Shown: one piece after another, positions 10,373-21,245 of the stretch
How positions within the stretch are numbered: the first letter of the stretch is position 1
How the letters are laid out: every line of letters starts with the position of its first letter
DNA from: Taxillus chinensis
Taxonomy: Eukaryota > Streptophyta > Magnoliopsida > Santalales > Loranthaceae
Assembly: GCA_023512835.1 (NCBI GenBank)
Contig: CM042088.1
Location: 10,284,078-10,348,077, forward strand
Direction of reading: 5' to 3'
DNA: 64,000 bases
Program-made: the position numbers and the translations under genes
Notes under the pieces: model-generated
What the model was told of the DNA's origin: nothing
The model's input: the letters and a program-made list of their open reading frames with translations, nothing else
Database searches by the model: none

Positions 10373-13300
10373 ATGGACAAGACATGGGTCCATCTTAATA
10401 GGTTAGTAAGTACATAAGTTTTTTTGCTACTTCTACCCACTAGTTAAGCACATGATTAGTAAGTGAGTACTTCATGTCACTAATGTAGATACACAGAGGA
10501 GTACGATAAAGGAGCAAGAGATTTTGTCAACACTGTTGAAAGAAATGCTGGTTTTCCAAATAAGATCCTTTGCCCTTGTAATCAATGTCAAAATCTATGT
10601 CATCAACTCATAGATGAGGTTCATGTTCACTTGGTACTATATGGCATGGATAGAAATTACACAACGTGGTTTCATCATGGAGAGGATCCGATTCAGAATC
10701 ATGACAATGATAGAGATGTTGGAGCTGCATTTCATGAGTTCTTTATGGGTTATAAAATTAACACCGAAAATACCAATGATTTGGGGGTTAACAATAGTGA
10801 TGAAAAATTCAGATCTGCTTTGGAAGATGCAAAAAGTCCACTATATGATGGTTGTTTAAAATATAGTAAACTTTCCTCGATCGTTGAATTATACAATTTA
10901 AAAACAAAGCATGGATGGTCAGATGCAAGTTTCAATGAGCTGTTAGAGCTAATGACAGATATGTTGCCAGAAAATAATCTTCTTCTGACATCTATCTATT
11001 TGGTGAAAAAGTTCCTGAACAAGTTTAATCTAAACTACACCCAAATTCATGCTTGTGTCAATGATTGTTGCTTATTCACAAAAGAAAATGCTGCTGCCCA
11101 ACTATGTCCCAAGTGTGAAACCTCAAGATGGAAGGAAAATGAACATACTAAGGAAATTATGATAGGCCAGGTGGCAAAAGTTGTACGGTATTTTCCCATT
11201 ATACCTAGGCTGTAGAGGATGTTTAGATTTGAGGAGACAGCTTTAAATCTAAGATGGCATTCTTATAATAAAAGCACTGATGGGAAGATGCGACACCCTG
11301 TAGATTCGGAGGCTTGGAATGCTATTGATGAAAGGTGGCCAGAGTTTTCACTTGAGCCTAATAATCTTAGGCTTGGACTTGCTGCTGATGGGATCAACCC
11401 ATACAAAAATATGAGTTCCACATATAGTTGTTGGCCAGTAATGCTTGTTGTATATAACCTACCACCTTCGTTGTGCATGAAGGATGAGTTCACTTTCCTA
11501 TCTACGTTGATTCCAGGACCTAAACAACCTGGAAATGACATAGACATTTACTTGCAACCCTTGATAGATGAGTTACAAGATTTATGGAGAGGAGTGTATA
11601 CATATGATGCTTCTGAGAAGAAATTTTTCAATATGAGGGCTATGTTGTTATGGACAATAAATGATTTTCTAGCATATGGAAATCTTGCTGGTTGTGCAAC
11701 TAAAGGGAGATACGCTTGTCCTTTATGTGGCCCAAATACACATGCTCAATGGTTGAAGCATAGTAGGAAGATGTGCTTTTGTAATCATATCAGATTTCTA
11801 CCTGCAAATCATCCTTACAGGAAGAAGAAACTTACTTCTACTAAGTTAAGGAATAAAGCAACACCATATCCTACCATGGCAAAGGGTACTGAAGTGGCCG
11901 AGCAATTACTCTATGTGGTCAATAATTTTGGAAAAGGTACGAAGAAGAGGAGCTATGATGGAGAAGATATAATGTGGAAGAAGAAATCAATTTTTTTCAC
12001 TCTACCTTATTGGAAGGTCTTGCTTGTGCGTCACAATTTGGATGTCATGCATGTTGAGAAGAACGTTTGTGAAAGTATAATCAATACACTATTAGATTGC
12101 AAGGGGAAATCAAAAGATCACTACCAATCAAGATTAGATTTAGAATTGATGGGCATTATGCCATAGCTCCATCCATATGAAGAAAACAATATCACTCGCC
12201 TTCCTCCTGCAGCATATACACTATCAAAATCTGATAAGAAGTTGTTTTGTAAGAGACTATTTGACCTAAAATTGCCTTATGGCTATAGTTCTAAAATTAG
12301 CAATTGTGTTGATGTGGAGAAGCATAAGCTGACAGGACTTAAATCCCATGATTGTCATGTTCTTATGCAACAATTGTTGGCGGTTGCAATTAAGGGTCTA
12401 ATGGAAGAAGGTCCTAGAGTGGAGATTCTTCGACTTTGCAAGCTTTTCCATGGAATGTGTCAACATGTTGTTGACAAGGACGAGATAGTACAATTAGAAT
12501 TAGAGGCAGCAGAAATTGTTTTCAAATTGGAAGATTATTTTCCACCTTCATTCTTTGATATAATGATTCATTTGGTGGTACATCTTCCACGAGAAGTGAG
12601 ACAATGTGGGCCAGTACAATTCCGATGGATGTACCATTTTGAGAGGTGATTTTACTTTGTATTATGGAAATACTTTGTTCTCTCATATAATTAATTCATA
12701 TGTTTTTCTCTCATACAATTAATTCTTACTAAGCTTAATAACTTCCCTCACAATATTACTAGATATATGAAGGTACTCAAAGGGTTTGTATCAAACTATG
12801 CACGCCCAGAAGGATCTATTGCAAATCGGTATCTTTCTCTTGAATATGTACGTTTTTGTGAGACTTTTTTGAAGGAAAGTCCCAGCTATGGTGATATTTT
12901 GTCTCCTACACGGCTTGAAGAGCGTCCACTTTCAATCGGAATAAGTATGTCACTTGATGGGAAACATATAGCTATAGCACACCGCTATGTGCTATTTAAC
13001 TTGGCTGTTCAGAGTCATTCCTAAAGTGAGTACTCTTCTTTAACTAAGTATATATTATTATATTGAGAAGTATCTTTTTCAATATCTACTAATTTGCACA
13101 ATTGCTATAGAATGCATATTGCCGAATTGAAGGAGTTGCATCCAAATTTGAAAGAAAATCCATACTTAATATGGAATCAACATTCAGAAGGGTTCCCCTT
13201 GTGGTATTATAACAAGGTTATAAGTAGAAACCAAACATATGTATTTTTCTTTTTCATTAAATTCATATATAATAACTTGTTAACAGAAAATATTTTTTCC

Positions 13301-13782
13301 AGCTTTTAAAATGTACTACAGCTGATGACATGCTACATCAATTAGCACAAGGTCCAAGCCCCAATGTCATATCTTACAAAGGCTATATGATTAATGGGAT
13401 GCGGTTCCACAAAAAAATGGCAGAGAAAACTACTCAAAATAGTGGTGTTTATTTGGAATCACAAAGCAACGGACAGTTGAATGAGATAGAGGAGTATTTT
13501 GGGATTATTAAGGAAATCATTTTGCTTGACTATCGCACCTTTAAGGTGCCTCTGTTTTGGTGTGATTGGGCAAACATTAAAGCTGGTGTTAAGAAGCTTG
13601 ACTTTTATACTCTTGTAAACTTTAATGTAGGCCAAGCTCAGTCAATTAGGGATCCATTTATACTGTCATTGCAAGCTAAACAGGCATTCTATGCAAGAGA
13701 GAATGACACGTCAAATTGGTATATAGCTTTAAAGGCTTCACCAAGAGGGTGTTTTGGAATGGATGACAGTGAAGAACAATGA
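10373..13782 (+). pseudogene. TNP2/TNPD-like CACTA transposase, multi-exon, with in-frame stops
   Basis: This is the catalytic transposase of the CACTA element. Exon 1 (10373-10401) starts MDKTWVHLN; intron 10402-10488 has GT and AG ends. Exon 2 (10489-12645) carries the N-terminal transposase-associated domain (CPCNQCQ and YTTWFHHGED), then the Transposase_21 (tnp2) core with LAADGINPY, DIDIYLQPLIDEL and LDVMHVEKNV. Intron 12646-12762 leads to exon 3 (DUF4218-like, ARPEGSIANRYL), and the last exons (about 13112-13217 and 13304-13782) match the DUF4216-type C-terminus (VPLFWCDW). TAG codons at 11213 and 12164 and a TAA at 13022 interrupt the otherwise continuous frame; all fit C-to-T changes of CAG or CAA. 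Exon limits after 13020 are uncertain. Confidence 0.88.
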
Positions 13783-13871
13783 ATGTTATTGTGTTCTTTT
13801 GACCTTTTTCATCCATTTAATGCACTGTAGTTTTCTTTTGGGCTGGAAAACAGGAAGAAGAGCGGAAATTC

Positions 13872-14033
13872 CTTTTGTGTTTCTTCAGTGTATTGTAAAC
13901 ATTTAATTTTGTCAGATTTAATTGGGGCTTTGACAGACTTTTGTGTTTCTTTAGTGTATTGTAAACATTTAATTTTGTCAGATTTAATTGGGGCTTTGAC
14001 AGACTTGTGTTTCTTCAATGTATTGTAAACATT
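13872..14033 (+). repeat. ~64-bp tandem repeat between the two CACTA genes
   Basis: About two and a half copies of a unit containing gtattgtaaacatttaattt and attggggctttgacag. It lies between the transposase stop and the second gene. Reverse-strand reading frames here only mirror the repeat. Confidence 0.8.
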
Positions 14034-14269
14034 GAACTGTGTTATGGTGTGAATCACAAAACAGCTTGCTTTTCACTTTTCTAACACGTGAAAATATATA
14101 TGATTACTATTTGCTATTTTTTCCATACAAAAATGACATAAAACTTATGATTTGTTTGATGTTGCAGGGGTTTGAAGTAGGTAGAAAGATGACATTGCTA
14201 CGGAAGGGTAAAATCGTTGGCCAGCAATCAAATGAAGCAGAGTTAAAGCCAGTGTAGAAGAAACAATAC

Positions 14270-16533
14270 ATGCAAACAGGTACACTGCACAAAATTCTGG
14301 AAGAAAGGATAACCAGAAGGTATAAGGTTAGAGTTAGTAAGAGTAAATGCCTAGAGCTACAACAGAGGAATGTAGCCCCTGCTAGAGTAGTGTTGGACTC
14401 ACCACTAGTTCCATTAGTTCCAATAAATGAAGGGGAATTACCTCCAGATACTTCAAGAAAGAGGAGAAGATCCCTTACTGATCAACTTGATGCGTTGGTT
14501 GAGGAAGAACCAATAAATACTATAGCAGAACCAGAAAATTTAGTTGATGAAGGAGATCCAGCAAATGTGGCTGATGAGATTGATCCAGAAAATTTAGCAG
14601 ATGCAGAGAAACAGGCAGATAAGGCAGATGCAGAGAAACATGCAGATCTGGAAAATGTGGGTGAAGTGGAAAAACCCATTATAAACAATGACAGTTCAAT
14701 GAATGAACCAGCTGGGTGCTCAATTTCTAGTAGTGGGAAGAAAAGAGGCAAAACTAGATTATCTTCAGCCAAGAAGAATGAAGGATTGATACAAATTACA
14801 TGGAACAACGAAGGACAACCAGTTGGTACCCATTCTGTATGGTTGGCTTCATTCTTGGGTGTGCTGGTTAGAGAGATTGTCCCATACAGCCTTAGTGATT
14901 GGAGGAGAATGTCAAAAGCTATGAAAGATGTTCTTTGGGCCTCAATTCAGGTAAAAAAAAGCTTACACATATTATGGTTGTTTTAAAGTATCTCACTTTT
15001 CATACACGTGCAAAAATTTATATATATAATCTTATTCATTTCTTCTTGTAGGCAAAATATGATGTCAATACAGACTGGCAAAAGAAGTGGTGCTTTAAAC
15101 AAATGAATGATTTATGGAGATCCTCAAAGTCTAGGGTAGTCACGGAACTTGTGAACGCTAAAACTGAGACTGAACGCCTAGCATTAAAACCAGATAACAT
15201 AAAGAGTGTTGCTGAATGGAAAGCTTTTGTGAGACTTAAAACTAGCAAGGAACATCATGTAAGTAAAATAGTTTGTCTTGCTTAATTAGTATGGGACAGT
15301 ACACTAATTTATTGATGCTCAACTAATTGATGTTTTTAAATTGTTCAAAATTTGCATGAATAGAATATAAGGTCTAAATTCCAAGAGAGAAGAATGAAAG
15401 AACTGCCAATTACCTTAGGGTGCAGAGGTTATGCACGAAACATTGCAGACATGGTATGCAATTTTATGTTTTTTTATCCACTTTGTGTATTTTTATTGCT
15501 GTCATTGTGGGTTTGTGTTTTCAGACTTCTTCCCTCTTGGGTCATGGGTCTGATTATTTTTGTAGTTATTTTTTGATATATTCCAATATTTTTGGTAGGG
15601 TCAAGAGAATAAGGGTGAACGTATACATAGGATACAAGCCTTTCGGAAGGCCCATACCAAGAAGAGTGGTGAGCCTGTAAATGAGCAGACTTCTGCCCTC
15701 TTTGTGAGTACTAAACTTGTTACAATTTTGTCTATTATTTATGTTCAGTGTGATTGCTATACTAACTTTGAACTTACATTTTTGTGTAGGAAAAATTGGA
15801 TGAAATTATACGTAATAACCCGGAATCATCTACGACGACCAATGTAAATAAGGATGCACTAACCATTTTGTTAGGTAATCCCAAATCTGGTCGTATATTA
15901 GGCCAAGGAAGAGGGGTTACCAAATCGTGCTTGACAATTCTTGATATTTGTCAATCCAAGATGGAGATGTATGAGAAAGAGCAAGATGCCCTCAAGACCC
16001 AAATGTCCGAGATGATGGATATGTTAAAGGGTCATGTGGTAAGATCCTTTTATATCAATAATCATACCATAAATGACTATATTCTAAAAAATCTTTCTAA
16101 TGTACTTTCTGCCTTAGGGTTCTAAACCACCACAAAGTGAAGAGCAATCCCACACTATACCATCCCCACAGGTAAACAAAGTATAATTTCCTTTGTGATA
16201 GTTAATTGGACTACATATACAAGTGTTTATAATTTATTACTTGGTTGTTGGATATTATGGTAGAGTGTAGGCCATAAATTTTCTGCCACTAGAGATGCCT
16301 GCTACTTGCTTGATTGGTCTGGAGAAGTAGTTGCAGAGGGTCGTTGGAGTTCTAGTGATCCCAATGTAATGGTTCACAACATTCCTCTTGGACAACAATT
16401 CATGCGAGTGTGGGTTGATGTGGCAAAAGCACCGAATGCTTATTTATTTCGCCCAAATCGGGAGATGCTCACTACTGGAGAAGCTATTGGTACGACAGTT
16501 GCATGGCCTGTTGAAAAAGTTATTGCAAGGTGA
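14270..16533 (+). CDS. TNPA-like protein of the CACTA element (Ptta/En/Spm domain), 7 exons, apparently intact
   Basis: In En/Spm the TNPA-type protein binds subterminal repeats and assists the transposase. Exons with GT-AG introns can be read at 14270-14950, 15052-15258, 15364-15453, 15599-15703, 15790-16038, 16118-16171 and 16264-16533; each length is a multiple of three and all introns are phase 0, giving 551 codons and a TGA stop. Residues ~30-170 are low-complexity and acidic (repeated ENLVDE/ENLADAEK blocks) with an RKRRR stretch that could be a nuclear signal. Residues ~180-330 look like Transposase_24 (NEGQPVG, DWRRMS, WQKKW). A coiled-coil-like segment precedes the C-terminal domain with WSGEVVAEGRW and RVWVDVAK. 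An upstream exon from 14168 could exist, but its frame stops at 14257. The start at 14270 is the first ATG of the long frame. Confidence 0.8.
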
Positions 16534-17786
16534 GATGTTTTCCTTTGCGAAATATGCATATACATGTGTTTGTATGCTTTTAAAATGTGTTTCTTCCCCT
16601 ACTTTATCTTGCTGGAAGTTTCATTTGTTGTATGCATGTTAATTCATGTTTTCCACAACTAGGGCAAGCAACTGGAGCTTAATTTGTATTATCTTTTTTA
16701 TAGTTATTTCATGTTTTAAAATCCTATCCTTCAAATGACTGCAACCTTCAAGGTTTACACATAAACACTAGATTTTTCATCCTTTTTTCCCCTTGCCCTC
16801 TAAGATAGGTTAGTTTGAGACGAATAGGAGTGTTTTATGCTTATCATCAACAGGTACATCTTCCCATTCTTTTCAGTTAATTTGATTTGTATGTACAAAC
16901 CTTGGGTCTAAACTCTTGCTATGTAATTTTGAACCCACCCATTCCATGTGAAATTGAGCGGTCATTGATGAGAAACATTGCATATTTGTGGGTTTTGCTT
17001 TTGAAATTTACTGGGTTGCATTGGGTCCTTGCTGAATTTCGTCTTAGGTTGAGTTTTTTCCACAACACGTCTTCTAGGCGCGTCTGCTGATTTTCTGCAA
17101 TGGCTTCACATTGGAAAAGGCTTAGAGTGTGTTTGTGGGGACTTTATTTTTGTTTAAGAAACCTCATACCCCATTTTTTTGGTTGCTGGTTTCAGGAAAA
17201 AAAATGAAAACTCCAATTGCTTGCCCTGATAAAATCTTCTGTTGAGATTTATTTCATGTTTTATTGAAATCTCATACCCCCATTTATCCACATAATGCTC
17301 ATATATTCTGCCATGATACATATTAATACTTATATATTCTGTCTTGCATAGGTAAGTAATAACAAATGCCAGAACTGGAGTGCTCAATGCAGGTGATAAT
17401 TAAGGTAACTGTTCATTCAATTTGTAAATCAAATTAATGATATAGATATATAATAATATTGACAGACTTATTATTATTTTTTTCTTGCAGAATGATGGAG
17501 TTTTGTGGTAATTTATTCTGGCATGGAATGAAGATTACATTAGGGATTTTGTTTTGAGACATTTTGAATTTGTATTATGGTTTGTAAAATATTTTGAACA
17601 TAGTTATTTATTTTGGATTGTAACACTTAATACTATTTTTCAATGGGGAATATATTATTATTATTTTTGATGGTTTGTTTTTTTTAATATTTGTAGTTTT
17701 CGAACTTTAATGATATTTATGAAATTGAAACCAATAATTGTAACCATTTGAGGGGGCTTATTGTATTTCTGTGGCATCTACTATAA
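16534..17786 (+). other. CACTA 3' untranslated region
   Basis: AT-rich, no coding frame that matches a family. Several splice-acceptor-like tracts (for example ttcttgcag near 17490) suggest spliced 3' UTR exons of the preceding gene. Confidence 0.45.
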
Positions 17787-18139
17787 GCCTTTTTGGTGTG
17801 TTAGGTCTGCTTGGCTTATGGTATGTCGGACACTTTCCGTAACACAAAAAAGGTCATATTGTATGATTTTCGGCAACACATAATTGTAAGACACTAAAAA
17901 GTGTTATGTAGAGAGTTCTATAATAAGCTTAAAAAAAGCTTACGAAATTGTTTCATAATACAATAACATGTGTTACCGTATGACCTACCATAACATAAAA
18001 TTGTAACACATCAAAAAGTGTTACTGAAAGCTGGGGGACTTTCCATAAGCCAAGCAGACCTAACACCCCAAAAAGTGTTACGGTATCCTACGCTAACACA
18101 CTTTCTGTGTTACTAAAGGCCTGATTTCTTGTAGTGCGA
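17787..18139 (+). repeat. CACTA right end: subterminal inverted repeat, TIR and CGA duplication
   Basis: A segment containing ttaggtctgcttggcttatg (near 17805) recurs inverted near 18045, giving a ~55-bp imperfect stem. Many GTGTTAC/GTAACAC motifs lie between and beyond it. The right TIR is 18121-18136 and the target duplication CGA 18137-18139. Confidence 0.88.
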
Positions 18140-19216
18140 TTATAGAGATCTGAACTGGGCCAGTCCGAAAGACAACTTCCCGCTTCCTCATATTGATACC
18201 CTAATGGATAATACAGCAAAACATGCTCTATTCTCATTCATGGATGGCTTCTCGGGCTACAACCAGATTCGTATGGCCCTCGAACACAAGGAGAGGGCCA
18301 CTTTCACGACACTTTGGGGCACATTCTATTATAATGTGATGCTGTTTAGTCTGAAGAATGCGGGGGCAACCTATCAGCGAAACATGGTGACCCGATTCCA
18401 CGACATGATGCATAAAGAAGTCGAGGTCTATGTGGATGATATGATAGCTAAATCGCGGAGCATTCAAGATCACATTGAAGTACTCCGTAAGCTTTTTAAT
18501 AGACTACGGCAATATCAACTCAAATTGAACCCTGAAAAATGCACTTTTGGAGCCATGTCGGGAAAACTGTTAGGTTTCCTTGTGAGCCAAAAAAGAGTGA
18601 AAATTGATCCAGACAAGGTTCGAGCTATCCAAGAGATGCCTCCACCACAGACTATCAAGGAGGTCAGAGGATTCCTCGGACGGTTGAATTACATTGCCCG
18701 ATTCATTTCATAATTAACGGCCATATGCGAACCCATTTTCAAGACATTACGGAAGGATAACCCCGAAGTTTGGAATGACAAATGTCAAGAAGCTTTTGAC
18801 AGGATCAAACAATATCTGTCCAATCCACTTGTTTTAGTCCCCCCAGTACCAGACAGACCCTTGATCTTATACTTGACTGTTCAGGAGTCCTCAATGGGTT
18901 GTGTCTTGGGGCAACATGATTCTACAGGCAAGAAGGAGCAAGCGATTTATTATCTCAGCAAGAAGTTCACCATCAATGAAGAGAACTATACACTGTTGGA
19001 AAAGACATGTTGTGCCCTTGTGTGGATAACAAGACGATTAAGGTAGTACAATCTTTATCATACCACATGGCTGATTTCAAGGCATGATCCACTCAAATAT
19101 CTCTTGGAAAAGCCATCCATCTCTGGAAGAATTGCCAAATGGCAATGGGTCCTATCGGAATATGATATCATCTATGTGCCTCAAAAGCCATCAAAGGGAG
19201 TGCAATAGTTGATTAC
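18137..19216 (+). pseudogene. pol: Tat pol: rest of reverse transcriptase and first RNase H
   Basis: The RT continues directly after the CACTA element: FMDGFSGYNQI (near 18238), then YVDDM (18429-18443) with the catalytic DD, and VRGFLGRLNYIARFIS before a TAA (18711-18713) that fits a CAA change. The gypsy-type RNase H follows (18720-19216) with LTVQESSMGCVL and YLSKKFT, ending in two stops near 19046. The same domains are found at 47801-48480. The protein would copy element RNA into DNA; here it is broken. Confidence 0.85.
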
Positions 19217-19813
19217 TTGGCAGACAGAGCACTAGAAGATTACGAGCCTGTGACTATTGGATTTCCAGATGAGCACATCAACATCCTTATAGCTGAGGTA
19301 TCAGACATGTGGACTATGTCGTTTAATGGAGCCTCCAGTCTCTTGGGGCACGGCACTGGGGCCATCTTAATATCTCCAAAGGGCGAACATTTCTCAATGG
19401 CAGCAAAGTTAACCTTCCCTTGCACCAACAACGTAGAAGAATATGAGGCCTGTGTGATGGGACTTTAAGAAGCAATTAGCAGAGGAATTAAAAAATTATG
19501 AGTGTTTGGCGATTCGACACTCATCATTTTTCAAGTAAGGGGTGAATGGGAGACTCAAAACCACAAACTAATCCCCTATCGGGAGTATGTTACAGAGTTA
19601 GCCGAGCAATTCGAAGACATCACATTCGAGCATATGCCTAGGGAATACAATCAGATTCCTGATGCGCTAGCCACTCTAGCCTCCCTCCTTTGGCTAGACA
19701 CAACGTTGGAAGTCCAGTCTTTCAATATCCGTATACAAGATACTCCTGCACATTGCATAGTCGTTGAAGGAAATACTGAAGAAAAGCCTTGGTTTGATGA
19801 TGTCAAATAGTAT
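19217..19813 (+). pseudogene. pol: Tat pol: additional archaeal-type RNase H (aRH)
   Basis: Tat/Ogre/Retand elements carry a second RNase H between the first and the integrase. Seen here: WTMSFNGASS (the first catalytic Asp is Asn; the copy near 48600 has WFDGASS), CTNNVEEYEACVMGL, FGDSTLIIFQVRGEW and IPDALATLASL. Stops at 19466 and 19499 and after 19807 break the frame. The Asp-to-Asn change would itself disable catalysis. Confidence 0.82.
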
Positions 19814-21036
19814 TTGCTCAAGCAAGAATACCCAGCAGAGGCCTCTGTGTCTGATAAAAAAAATATTCGAAGGTTGGCATCCAATTATTACCTTGATGGT
19901 CCCATTCTATATAAGCGAAATCATGACATGGTGTTACTGTGGTGTGTGGCAAAAGAAGAGTCAAAACAGATAATGAAAGAAGTGCATGAAGGAGAATGTG
20001 GTTCACACGTAAATGGACATGCATTAACAAGGCAAATTATGCGAATGGGCTATTATTGGGCCACCATGGAAAAGGATTGCATTGAATATGTGCGCAAATG
20101 CCTCAAGTGTCAAATTTATGGTGATAAAATCCAAGTACCGCCATCCAGACTGCATGTGATGGTTTCCCCGTGGCTGTTTTCACTTTGGGGCATCGATGTG
20201 ATCGGATCGATATCTCTGAAAGCATCCAATGGTCATCGTTTCATTTTGGTGGCCATCGATTACTTTACCAAGTGGGTAGAAGCAGCGTCATATGCCAACG
20301 TCACACAAGCTGTGGTACTTAGATTTATGCGGAGTAACATCATATGCCGCTATGGACTTCTTGAGCAGATCATAACAGACAATGCCACCAATCTGAACAG
20401 TCGGATGATGGTAAATTGTGCGAAACGTACAAAATTCAACACCGCAACTCGCCCCCCTATCGCCGAAAGATGAATGGAGCAGTTGAAGCAGCCAATAAAA
20501 ACATCAAGAACATTATCAGAAAGATGACGGAAACATACAAAGATTGGCATGAGAAGCTACCATATGCTTTGCATGCTTACCGCACCTCGGTATGAACATC
20601 AACTGGGACAACTCCATTTTCTTTGGTTTATGGTATGGAGGCAGTCTTACCTATCGAAGTGGGGATACCTTCCCTCCGAGTACTCAAGGATACTCAGCTC
20701 GAAGAAGCAGAATGGGCCCAAAGTCATTATGAACAGTTGAACTTAATCGAAGGCAAACGCTTGGCAGCTGTTTGCAGAGGACAGCTATATCAACAGAGAA
20801 TGATGAACAACTACAATAAAAAGGAGAAGCCCAGAAGCTTTCAAGCGGGTGACCTTGTCCTCAAAAAGATTTTACCAATTCAACATGACCATAGAGGCAA
20901 GTGGACTCCCAATTATGAAGGCCCATATGTTATGAAGAAAGCATTCTCAAGAGGCGCCTTAATCCTTGCTAGAATGGATGGTGATGAGCTCCCTAACCCA
21001 GTGAATAGCGACGTAGTGAAAAAATTCTATGCTTGA
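19814..21036 (+). pseudogene. pol: Tat pol: integrase
   Basis: The zinc-binding HHCC region reads HEGECGSHVNGHALT then CLKCQIYG (about 19985-20120). The catalytic core has LWGIDVIGSI (first Asp) and IITDNATNLN (second Asp); a frame shift near 20400-20470 separates the third acidic residue. The C-terminal part (20623-21036) has MEAVLPIEVGIPS and FQAGDLVLKKILPIQHDHRGKW, typical of Ty3/gypsy integrases, and ends VKKFYA. No chromodomain follows, as expected for Tat. Confidence 0.85.
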
Positions 21037-21114
21037 CTCTCCCATCCAAATGAGGATTTCCTTAATCTTTCTTTCGGGACATGGAAGGAATAAAGCATGA
21101 CAGCAATGAGTGGA

Positions 21115-21219
21115 CTTCGTGAAAACCCGAAACGGCACCAAGGGTAAACTACAAAGCTCCAACAAAAGACAAAGAAGCAAACAAAGGCGGACTTGGTGAA
21201 AACCTGAAAGGGCACCAAG
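21115..21219 (+). other. Pair of RNA hairpins in the Tat 3' UTR
   Basis: Two 28-nt units (21115-21142 and 21192-21219) share one design: a 7-bp outer stem, four A on the 5' side, a 3-bp inner stem and a GAAA tetraloop. The second is well paired (CTTGGTG with CACCAAG, inner CCT/GGG). The first has a C-C mismatch in each stem. The second Tat copy (50395-50499) has both fully paired, with one compensatory change. Confidence 0.6.
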
Positions 21220-21245
21220 GGTAAAATACAAAGCCAAAAACAAAT

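Larger units (their letters stand above)
8225..18136 (+). mobile_element. CACTA (En/Spm-type) DNA transposon, 9.9 kb
   Basis: The ends are exact inverted repeats: cactacaagaaatcag at 8225-8240 and its complement at 18121-18136. A 3-bp target duplication CGA lies at 8222-8224 and 18137-18139, the size expected for CACTA elements. Internally there are subterminal repeats with TGTTAC/GTAACA motifs, a TNP2-type transposase gene (10373-13782) and a second gene with a plant Ptta/En/Spm domain (14270-16533), both + strand, matching the TNPD/TNPA arrangement. The element sits inside the RT of the Tat retrotransposon. The transposase has in-frame stops while the second gene looks intact. Confidence 0.95.

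Noticed and set aside
13809..14057. Repetitive minus-strand frame
   Set aside because: Translation of the ~64-bp tandem repeat between the CACTA genes.
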